Position numbers and translations under genes: made by a program. The notes beneath the pieces are model-generated. The model saw nothing but the letters and a program-made list of their open reading frames with translations, had not been told where the DNA came from and ran no database searches. DNA of 64,000 bases from Alteromonas sp. MMG017 (GTDB lineage: Bacteria; Pseudomonadota; Gammaproteobacteria; Enterobacterales; Alteromonadaceae). This document shows, piece after piece, positions 53,366 to 61,150 of this stretch; the first letter of the stretch is position 1, and each line of letters opens with the position of its first letter. The DNA lies in contig NZ_JAGJDY010000005.1 of assembly GCF_018100795.1 (NCBI RefSeq), positions 62,001-126,000 on the forward strand, in the 5' to 3' direction.

Positions 53366-54421
53366 TTAAGCACACGCTGATTTATCAATATTGTCATTAG
53401 TTGTTCCAGCGCTTAACCCCCCAGTTGTTAAGTAACCAGTATTTAGAGAATTCACGAGTTCATGTGGTGCATCTACACATAAATAGACTTCGGTAGGGCG
53501 TTCACAAAAGGTACCCATCAGCGTGAACCAATAAACGGGGGTTGAAAACGTAAGCTTAATATTCGCCATACCGCGACCTATTTTTAATTGCTCTTTGTCG
53601 CACTCCCACTCGCCTGCTTCACAGGTTTGAAGGTGAGATAAAGGAATAAAAAGTAGATTGAAAAAAGTGGCATTTACAATAAGGTGCTTGTTGTGACAAT
53701 AAACAGAAAAGCGCCTGCTAATTCGATGACTCGCCGTCACACTGATAATGCCGTAGAAAATGACCGACGCGACAATAATGGCAGCAATTTCACTCCATAA
53801 AATTAACAAAGAATAAGACACCCACGTCACAGCAACTAAACCTAACAGTACTAATGCGAAGTGCCATCGTTTGGCGCTAATTAAAGATAAGTTAGCCAAA
53901 GTTGCAGTATGATTTTTTGTAAACTTAGGAATGGCGTAATACCAACTTGCCGGTTCACTAGCCATAATTAGGGTTATTTCTCTTTTCTTATCGTCCGCAT
54001 CAATATTGTCAATTAAGGCGTTAATTCGAGGGTCACCTTTTAGCTTTCTTGATTTCCAAAGCATAGAAACCACGTGATAAATAACCACAAACTCAATAAT
54101 AAGCAGTATGGCGATAATGGGGTAGCGTACCAGGCTTAAAAATTCAAAGTAATTAGCAAGAGAGGCGGGCATAGAATAACGGGCCACCACGCTGGCAATA
54201 CTGAACGGAATAATAATCTTCCATTTTTTCTGCTCACCGACTTTAATTACACAAAACCAAAAAACAGCGGGGAGTATTACAAAGTAGGCAATCAGGAAGC
54301 CAGCAGAAAGTATCTGGTCGAATGAAGAGCTAATGGTTTCTGGTAATAAGGTGAAGCCTAAAACGTAAGTAGCAACGGCTAATAATAAGTAAAGTACCCT
54401 AAAGCGAACGGCCTTGCGCAT
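53366..54421 (-). CDS. Unrecognised membrane protein
   Basis: A 351-residue protein with two membrane blocks: four helices in the first 120 residues (about 9-27, 36-60, 70-88, 98-117) and two more near 187-228. Between them lies a soluble segment of about 65 residues with many charged groups, and the last 120 residues form a soluble domain with five Cys (e.g. LQTCEAGEWECDKEQ). I do not recognise it. Monocistronic; the start overlaps no other gene. Confidence 0.7.
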   Translation of the reverse strand: MRKAVRFRVLYLLLAVATYVLGFTLLPETISSSFDQILSAGFLIAYFVILPAVFWFCVIKVGEQKKWKIIIPFSIASVVARYSMPASLANYFEFLSLVRYPIIAILLIIEFVVIYHVVSMLWKSRKLKGDPRINALIDNIDADDKKREITLIMASEPASWYYAIPKFTKNHTATLANLSLISAKRWHFALVLLGLVAVTWVSYSLLILWSEIAAIIVASVIFYGIISVTASHRISRRFSVYCHNKHLIVNATFFNLLFIPLSHLQTCEAGEWECDKEQLKIGRGMANIKLTFSTPVYWFTLMGTFCERPTEVYLCVDAPHELVNSLNTGYLTTGGLSAGTTNDNIDKSACA

Positions 54422-54758
54422 GAAACATCCTTGTAGAATTGATAACTCAATGATTTTTAGTTTTATCTTTGTCTTCGAAAAGGTAAGTTATATTGCGCGA
54501 TAAGGCAATTTTTAGTGGCTTTTGCGATTAAACCTTTTTTAGGAGCTTCGCCCTACTTTTGTCGACTTTACCATTCACTATTTCTTAACTTCTCAACAAG
54601 ACACGCAAGACCCAGTAAGTGTCATTACTTTCACGCGCCTACCCACGTTCTCTTCTAGTTTGCTATCCATTTGACCTAACTGTCGGCTTTACGACAGTGT
54701 GAAGTGCTATTTCTCGATAATCTCTCCTCAGTATAAGAAAAAGTTTATAGGTAGCTAA
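54422..54758. other. Divergent intergenic region
   Basis: About 340 bases, no gene. One dyad, ACTGTCG-GCTTTA-CGACAGT (54679-54698), lies 60-80 nt before the Mpo1-like gene and may be an operator. Confidence 0.45.
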
Positions 54759-55274
54759 ATGAAAACGCTTGAGCAGCATCTAAGTGAGTACGCTAAATAC
54801 CATAGAGATCAGCGTAATATCTTTACCCATTACATTGGTATTCCCCTTATCGTTTTTGCATTTTTAAGCTTGTTAAGCCGCCCGGCTTTTGAAGTTACCG
54901 CGCCAATTGTAGGGCCATTATTGCTAAGCCCCGCGTTGTTCGTGTGGGTAATAGGTAATGTATTTTACCTAAAGTTAGATGTGAAACTTGGCTTAACTAT
55001 GGTGGTGTTAACTGGGGCTTTGCTTTACATCGCACAGCCTTTAGCACAAAGCGCAACGTGGTTATGGCTATCTGCTTCAATCGGTATTTTTGTTGGCGGT
55101 TGGATTTTACAATTTGTTGGGCATCATTTTGAAGGTAAAAAGCCTGCCTTCGTAGACGATATTATGGGCTTGGCTATTGGTCCGTTGTTTGTGGTTGCAG
55201 AACTTGGCTTCGAGTTGGGTTTGCGAGGAGAACTTCAAGCGAAAATTGAAGAAACCTCAGGTGCAGTGCATTAG
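54759..55274 (+). CDS. Mpo1-like (DUF962) membrane protein
   Basis: A 171-residue membrane protein of the Mpo1/YGL010w family. The yeast member is an Fe(II)-dependent dioxygenase that removes one carbon from 2-hydroxy fatty acids. Conserved histidines are visible: YHRDQRNIFTHYIGIP near the start and FVGHHFEGKKPAFVDDI after the last helix. Four helices lie between them and beyond. The length is typical of bacterial members. It is predicted to act on 2-hydroxy lipids in the inner membrane. Monocistronic with its own terminator. Confidence 0.87.
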   Translation: MKTLEQHLSEYAKYHRDQRNIFTHYIGIPLIVFAFLSLLSRPAFEVTAPIVGPLLLSPALFVWVIGNVFYLKLDVKLGLTMVVLTGALLYIAQPLAQSATWLWLSASIGIFVGGWILQFVGHHFEGKKPAFVDDIMGLAIGPLFVVAELGFELGLRGELQAKIEETSGAVH

Positions 55275-55347
55275 TTAAATTGCCCAACGGCTACGCAATG
55301 AAGCGCGCTTCGTTAAGTGGTGAAAATAGTGGAACTGCGCGAGCAGC

Positions 55348-55377
55348 AAATGGCACCTTTTCGGTGCCATTTTAATT
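55348..55377. terminator. Bidirectional terminator
   Basis: AAATGGCACC-TTTTC-GGTGCCATTT followed by TAATTTATT, between the convergent Mpo1-like and crotonase genes. Confidence 0.85.
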
Positions 55378-55383
55378 TATTGT

Positions 55384-56043
55384 TTAGCCACGCATTTTAG
55401 ATAGCGTTTCTTTGCGAAGTTGTAGCTTCGATTCAGCAAACGCTTTCGCAGGCAACATTTTAAGTTTTTCAGCATAGCCCATTGCGGTAGCAAGTACTTG
55501 CTCTTGAGGTACTGCTGCATCCAAATAGCCCACTTTTACGGCTTCCTTCCCTTGATATACACGCGAAAAGAGCAAGGCTTCGGTTAAAGAAGTAGGGGCT
55601 AAACGTGACTTCGCCAGTTCCATACCAAACGCAGGTAAAACCATGCCGATAGCGGTTTCTGTTAAACCATATTTAGTGTCACCATCTTTACCTATACGCA
55701 AGTCAGCGGCCATCAAGAATATTGCCCCTAATGCGATACTATGGCCTTCAGCGGCAACAATAAGGGGTTTAGGATAGCTGTAAAGCCTTACAATCAAGTC
55801 GGCCCCTGCTTGCACTAATTTTACTTGTTCGGTTTTATCTTCAGCTTTCATCACGGAAAGGTCGAAGCCACCGCAAAACTTATCGGCACCTCCATACATC
55901 ACCACGGCATCTGCTTTTTGTTCAGCCTCATCTAATGCGTTATTCAACGCATCAATAAGGGTAAAGCCTACTGCGTTTACTTTCCCGTCATCAAAGGTAA
56001 TAAGTGCTACCTTGTTTTCAATTTTTAATTCGAAAGCCATCAC
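55384..56043 (-). CDS. Crotonase-fold enoyl-CoA hydratase/isomerase family protein
   Basis: A 219-residue crotonase-superfamily protein, slightly short for the family (about 250-260). CoA-binding and oxyanion elements are visible: VVMYGGADKFCGGFDLSVM and AAEGHSIALGAIFLMAADLRIG. The stretch LTETAIGMVLPAFGMELAKSRL lies where hydratases carry catalytic Glu. Residues at the second Glu position cannot be assigned safely, so hydratase, isomerase or hydrolase activity is open. No signal peptide. Monocistronic. Confidence 0.87.
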   Translation of the reverse strand: MMAFELKIENKVALITFDDGKVNAVGFTLIDALNNALDEAEQKADAVVMYGGADKFCGGFDLSVMKAEDKTEQVKLVQAGADLIVRLYSYPKPLIVAAEGHSIALGAIFLMAADLRIGKDGDTKYGLTETAIGMVLPAFGMELAKSRLAPTSLTEALLFSRVYQGKEAVKVGYLDAAVPQEQVLATAMGYAEKLKMLPAKAFAESKLQLRKETLSKMRG

Positions 56044-56424
56044 TGCCTCTTTATTGTTAATGCTATTCTGGGGAGTTTGTTTTTAGTGACGCTAAGAAGC
56101 AAGTTTTTTTAAATAATGAAGGGTATTGGCGTTCGCTTATACACGCAAAAGTCGAAATGCTTAAAGGCCTCCATACCGCCGATTTTCTTAGTCGAATTAT
56201 TTTTAAAAGTTCGCTATCACAAGCCTTTACGAGGGGGGAATCTATATTAAGTATCCTAATTGATGAGTGTAAGTGATTGTTAGTAATAATAAATGATTAT
56301 ACTTCAGTTGAGTTTAGGTTTTTTGAATTATTACTTAAGATAAAGTGCATTTAAGCGTTGACTAATCGCCATATTATTTCTATGTTGGTAATTAAAGTGA
56401 TTAGCCAATGCGCTAGGCAGCAGT
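56044..56424. other. Intergenic region with sigma-70-like promoter
   Basis: About 380 bases, no gene. The only clear element is a TTGACT...TATGTT promoter at 56358-56386 upstream of the ECF gene. Confidence 0.5.
56358..56386 (+). promoter_or_regulatory. Candidate sigma-70 promoter
   Basis: TTGACT and TATGTT are separated by 17 bp, 39 nt before the ECF sigma factor start. The two boxes match 5/6 and 4/6 of the consensus. Confidence 0.5.
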
Positions 56425-57021
56425 ATGGAAGATGTTCATTTGAGGGATACAAGCGGCGAATTTACCGAAGTGTTAAACGCTTGGGTAATTAATAACGATT
56501 TAAAAAGTGCCAATCAGCTTCGTAGTATTGTTTACTATCATTTAAAAGGCATGGTGAAAAAGCAGATCAGCAAAAAAGCGGAGTCTGACAATACGCTAAG
56601 CCTGCTCGACAAGCTTCCTAATACCACCTCACTCCTTCACGATGTCATTATTAAACTGACTGCGCCGGATGAAATTTTTGAAAACAGGCAGCAGTTTTAT
56701 GCTTCGCTCGCGGTGTTTGTGCGCTGGATGTTGCAAGATGAAATTAAAAAGCGCTCTGCGAAAAAACGCACTAACGATTTTGATGACGTGGTACAGATAA
56801 CCGACGCTTCTATTGACTCAGGTTTATATCTTAGTTTCGACAATGCGTTATCTTCACTCGAAAATGTATCTAAGCGTTGTTACCAAATAGCGCTTCTTCA
56901 CTATTATCTAGGGCAAAATGTAGGCGAAATAACCTCGCAGCTCAGTTTAAGCGAATCTACGGTTTACAACGAATTGTCGGCGGCAAAAGCCTACCTTCGG
57001 GTTCAGTGCGAAGCCGCTTAG
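56425..57021 (+). CDS. ECF-type sigma factor paired with kinase
   Basis: A 198-residue sigma factor of the ECF group that commonly sits next to Ser/Thr kinases. Sigma region 2 is at about 65-115 (FYASLAVFVRWMLQDEIKKRSAKKR) and region 4 at about 140-195 with helix-turn-helix YLGQNVGEITSQLSLSESTVYNELSAAKAYLR. No anti-sigma gene is present; in such pairs the kinase is thought to control the sigma factor. The kinase gene starts 45 nt downstream on the same strand. Confidence 0.87.
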   Translation: MEDVHLRDTSGEFTEVLNAWVINNDLKSANQLRSIVYYHLKGMVKKQISKKAESDNTLSLLDKLPNTTSLLHDVIIKLTAPDEIFENRQQFYASLAVFVRWMLQDEIKKRSAKKRTNDFDDVVQITDASIDSGLYLSFDNALSSLENVSKRCYQIALLHYYLGQNVGEITSQLSLSESTVYNELSAAKAYLRVQCEAA

Positions 57022-57066
57022 TTCACCCCGCCATAATGTTGTTCAGTTAAATCAAAAGAGCTATTC

Positions 57067-60000
57067 ATGAAGTTTGAAAATGCTTTACTCTTTTTTCAGC
57101 ACCTTATTGGGTTGGATGAAGCTAAAATGCGCGAAAATTTATCGCAGTTATGTCCAAAAGAAGCCCCAATATTCGCTGAAACCTTGGCATTGATCGATGC
57201 CCATTATGCGAATCAACAACGAAGTGGCTTCACACAGTTAGTGGGCGCTCAAGCCGATTTACTGTGTGATGATAATCACGCGAAATCCCTAGAAGGTAAA
57301 CAAGTTGGCCCTTATCTGCTGAAGCACAAGCTTGGCCAGGGCGGAATGGGAGCGGTGTATTTAGGTCAGCGAAATGATGGGTTAATTGAGCAAAAAGTGG
57401 CGATTAAATTCGTTTACTCATCGATTGCCGATTTAGCGGGCGATAACTTTATACAAAGAGAAGCACAGCATCTAGCCAATTTAAATCACCCTAACATCGC
57501 TAAAATTTATACCATTGATGTTACCGAAGAGAACATTCCTTATTTGGTAATGGAATACATTGATGGCGCGCTTTTGTCTGAAGCGCCAATTTTAAATAAA
57601 CAGAACCTGTCGCACGCCACGAGTGCCTACCTTTCAATTTTAATTAAGCTGTGTAGTGCCCTATTTGAAGCGCATCAAAGCGGTATTATTCACGCTGATA
57701 TTAAACCGTCGAATATTATTGTGGATGAACACAACCAACCAAAGTTACTCGACTTTGGTATTTCTCACTCGTTAAGCCATCCAGATAACCAACGGCTAAC
57801 TGCAGTTAGTAACGATTTCGCCAGCCCGCAACAACAAAGCGGCAATCAAGCTAAGGTGACCGATGACATCTATGCGCTAGGTAAAGTGATGGCGTTTATG
57901 TTTCAGCACCATACAACCAATGCTGAATTTGAGGCGGTCATTCAAAAAGCGACATCCAGTGAACCAAAGGATCGTTTTCAAAGTGCCGAGCAATTTAGCG
58001 ATGCGCTGGAATGCTTATTCGCCAATCGGCCACTTAAGTGGTTTAAAAGCAGCAAGCCATATTACTACAAAAAATGGTTTCAACGTTCGCCCGCAACTGC
58101 GTTATCAGCCGTAATCATCCCCTGTGTACTAGCGTTAGGGGCTGCTGCACTATTTATGCAAAATAAGTCGTTACTACAAGAATCAAAGAAAACACAGCAG
58201 ACACTTTCTTTTTACGACGAGTTATTTTTGGCGCACTCACCACAATCAGAAGGCGGCGGGGCATTAAGTGCCGCTGATTTTATTAACCATGGTGTTGATA
58301 TCGCGTTTTCGACATCGCTGAGCGATAGCGAAACCCGTGCATCGATTGTGGCCACCTTATCTCAAACGTTATTGAACTTAGGGTATGTAGAAAAGGCAAA
58401 GTACGTTATTGAGCGACTGGATGCGCAAGACACGAGTGGTGCATTGATGCAGGCAAAAATAGCCTATTACCGCGGTGATTTGAACAGTGCAACCCACTGG
58501 CTTGCAAAACATAATAACGACTTCCCAAATACCTTTGAAAGCGAATTCCTTAACGCTCAGCTTCATTATGCCGTTACGCAAAGCGCACAAGTATTAGATA
58601 CTTTAGCGAGTCTTCTAAACCGATTCGACAAGCAAATGTTGCCGGAAGATAAGTTTAGGCTGCAAAAATTCCAATGGGAAATTTTGCTTAAACACGAGCC
58701 TGCTACGTTACTTACTAGGGTTGAGGAGCCCTTGCCGTCAGATACGCCTACCCACCAAAAAGCATGGTTTGAAGGTATGAAATCATTAGCGTTAGCTAAA
58801 GACGGCGATATGGATAGCGCAGCAGCACGAATGAAATCATCACTGGCATTAGGTGAGCAAGCCTACAATGAAACCAATCCAGAGCTCGCACAATTATATG
58901 GGTATTTACTGGAAACCGCGGCGCTAATAGACGACCCACTTGTGGTAGAGTTTTTACTTAGTAAGCAGCAAAGTATTTACCTTGCACTAACGCCTTTGTT
59001 TGAAAATCAACTGATAAAAGTTTATGAGCAGCAACACAACTATTATGCCTACGGCAAAATGTATGCTCAGAGTGTGTCTTTTATAGAATCTGCGGTAGCC
59101 TTGTGTGAACAACAAAGCCATTGTGCTCGGTTAAAGTTAAAACAAGCAATAGCCTTATACCTTGTTAATGATTTCACACGTGCGCTATCGGTTATTAAGG
59201 CAGCGGTAATAAAAGCGCCGAAAAATAGTGACGGCGCGTCCAGCGAAAATTTAACGGCGTCTTTCTTTTTTTTCTCCTCGCTGGTGGCATTGAATAGTGA
59301 AATAGGTTTGGGATCTGCGGTGAAGCAAACTGATATTCAAGCATTGGCCGCGAAAGATACCTTGGGTGAGCATACCGCCTATATTATCCATACTGCTTTA
59401 CGTGCAGGATTTACTGATTTAGCGATTGAGTATGGGCTCACACATACTCAAAACGATGACATCGAAAGACACTTAGCTCTGGCTTCGGCGTATGCGGTTA
59501 AAGGGGAGAAGCAAAAAGCAGAGGAAGTGTTAGCAACATCGAGTTCGCTTCCCATCAGCAAAGAGTATGGCGATACGCTTGCCAGTATTTTGCCCCCTGA
59601 GGTATTAATCGCACCTGATTTTAAGACCCTTCATATGATGGTGTTAGAGGGGCAAAATCGCTTAGTAAGTAATCGAAGAGTTGCAGGGGTAACCGCGCCA
59701 ACCCACGGGGACAGCCTTAAAATGGGCACGCCTTTTACTTTTAAGTGGAATAAAGATGCCCTTAAAGGCGAAAGCATTTCTTTGTATATCAATCATAAGC
59801 TAAATTTTGAAGCCAAAGCGTTTGATTCATTTGAAAACATACAAGGCTTGCGCTGGCAGATGTTTGCTAAGCAAGTACCTAACACGGGCGAAGTAGAGAT
59901 AGATCCTTTCTTTCTTATGGCAAATGGCGGGCAGGGTTTTAAGGTAATGATGGTATCCGATCAAGGCTATTGGTCACTGAGCGATGGCTCGTTTGGTGTA

Positions 60001-60396
60001 CTAAATGGCACTGCGATAGATAACGGCATTACCCATACTATCAATCCCCGTTTACTCGTTGATGCTGTCAGTAAACCTGAAGCGTCTGAGGTTTATAATG
60101 TGGGCGAGCGTAATACTATTGAATGGGACAATGCCGCGTTAAAAGGCGATGCCGTAGGGATATATGTACTTCACGACAACCCTATTAATATTGGCAACGG
60201 ACGCAATGCGCAGATCACTACTGTGTTGAAACGACGTTGGTACTTAGTGACAAGTAGGACACCCAACTCGGGAGAGTATGGGCTAGATCCAGCGCAATTT
60301 AATGGTCAAGGAAATGCCTATAAAATACTTATTATAAGTGACTCAGGTTATTGGGCTGTGTCCGATGAGCGATTTACGGTAGTTAATCCGCATTAA
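57067..60396 (+). CDS. Membrane Ser/Thr protein kinase with TPR-like region and two C-terminal beta repeats
   Basis: An 1109-residue protein. The Hanks-type kinase domain covers about 82-330, with glycine loop LGQGGMGAVYLG, Lys114 (VAIKF), HADIKPSN (Asp211; Ala replaces the Arg of HRD) and DFG (229-231). A transmembrane helix lies near 347-366. A helical TPR-like region (about 385-860) is followed by two homologous beta repeats at about 870-982 and 1000-1109, each with PN(T/S)GE and SD.GYW..SD motifs. The repeats recall the Kre9/KNH domain of fungal cell-wall proteins. The C-terminus should be periplasmic, so this may sense the envelope and signal to the adjacent sigma factor. Confidence 0.9.
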   Translation: MKFENALLFFQHLIGLDEAKMRENLSQLCPKEAPIFAETLALIDAHYANQQRSGFTQLVGAQADLLCDDNHAKSLEGKQVGPYLLKHKLGQGGMGAVYLGQRNDGLIEQKVAIKFVYSSIADLAGDNFIQREAQHLANLNHPNIAKIYTIDVTEENIPYLVMEYIDGALLSEAPILNKQNLSHATSAYLSILIKLCSALFEAHQSGIIHADIKPSNIIVDEHNQPKLLDFGISHSLSHPDNQRLTAVSNDFASPQQQSGNQAKVTDDIYALGKVMAFMFQHHTTNAEFEAVIQKATSSEPKDRFQSAEQFSDALECLFANRPLKWFKSSKPYYYKKWFQRSPATALSAVIIPCVLALGAAALFMQNKSLLQESKKTQQTLSFYDELFLAHSPQSEGGGALSAADFINHGVDIAFSTSLSDSETRASIVATLSQTLLNLGYVEKAKYVIERLDAQDTSGALMQAKIAYYRGDLNSATHWLAKHNNDFPNTFESEFLNAQLHYAVTQSAQVLDTLASLLNRFDKQMLPEDKFRLQKFQWEILLKHEPATLLTRVEEPLPSDTPTHQKAWFEGMKSLALAKDGDMDSAAARMKSSLALGEQAYNETNPELAQLYGYLLETAALIDDPLVVEFLLSKQQSIYLALTPLFENQLIKVYEQQHNYYAYGKMYAQSVSFIESAVALCEQQSHCARLKLKQAIALYLVNDFTRALSVIKAAVIKAPKNSDGASSENLTASFFFFSSLVALNSEIGLGSAVKQTDIQALAAKDTLGEHTAYIIHTALRAGFTDLAIEYGLTHTQNDDIERHLALASAYAVKGEKQKAEEVLATSSSLPISKEYGDTLASILPPEVLIAPDFKTLHMMVLEGQNRLVSNRRVAGVTAPTHGDSLKMGTPFTFKWNKDALKGESISLYINHKLNFEAKAFDSFENIQGLRWQMFAKQVPNTGEVEIDPFFLMANGGQGFKVMMVSDQGYWSLSDGSFGVLNGTAIDNGITHTINPRLLVDAVSKPEASEVYNVGERNTIEWDNAALKGDAVGIYVLHDNPINIGNGRNAQITTVLKRRWYLVTSRTPNSGEYGLDPAQFNGQGNAYKILIISDSGYWAVSDERFTVVNPH

Positions 60397-60476
60397 CAGC
60401 TTCTAAAAATACCTAAGAATAATCACGTGTTATTAGCCTGTGATATTAGGCGATGCGAAGGCGTAGCGACAACCTA

Positions 60477-60866
60477 TTAACGGCTTGCCGCGAAGGCCTT
60501 CGTATTATCGGTTTGGGTAAAAATTGCGGGGCTCACACCTTCGTATTTTTTGAATAAGGTAGAGAAGGTTTTGTGTTCATAGAAGCCTAGCTTATCGGCA
60601 ATAGTGGAAGGTCTTTCACCCACTAAGAGTAATTTCCTCGCCTCTGCAATACGCATTGTATCTATACAAGCTTTAGGCGATTTCCCGTAGTGCTTCTGGC
60701 ATAAGCGCCTAAGGGTCGACACATCCATATTTAGGGCGTTGGCCATATTACTTACCCGTATATCACACATGTCGTGACTCAGCGCTCTTCTATCTATTTC
60801 ACAGCTAAGCTGTTGTTCAAATTTCACCATGAACCGTATTTTTCGTTCTGCCTCACTTACCTTCAT
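60477..60866 (-). CDS. Small AraC-family DNA-binding protein
   Basis: A 129-residue protein consisting almost only of an AraC/XylS helix-turn-helix domain: NMANALNMDVSTLRRLCQKHYGKSPKACIDTMRIAEARKLL for the first helix-turn-helix, then IADKLGFYEHKTFSTLFKKYEGVSPAIF for the second. Full AraC proteins have a further sensing domain of about 170 residues, absent here. It converges with the kinase gene and is divergent from the large PKD lipoprotein, so it could regulate either. Confidence 0.87.
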   Translation of the reverse strand: MKVSEAERKIRFMVKFEQQLSCEIDRRALSHDMCDIRVSNMANALNMDVSTLRRLCQKHYGKSPKACIDTMRIAEARKLLLVGERPSTIADKLGFYEHKTFSTLFKKYEGVSPAIFTQTDNTKAFAASR

Positions 60867-61150
60867 TGCCTTTAACCTACTTGAAATTGGCTATGACGGT
60901 ATTGTGTTTTTATTCCACTTATCGCGGTAGAAAGAAAATGCGCAGGTATTTTCCAAAATAAAATTTAATTTTTTCGTTTTTACTATTCTTTTTTGTGTTT
61001 TGTGTTTTTGGTTTTGCAGCGCTTTGCGATAGCAATTTTCACCTGTGTGATGAACAAGTTGCGCGATTTAAGGAAGGAAAGGGGCGGGCGATTAGGTTTA
61101 TGCTTTTTTAGTTTAATGTTTAACCAATAAAAAGTATAAGGAAGTGTTTC

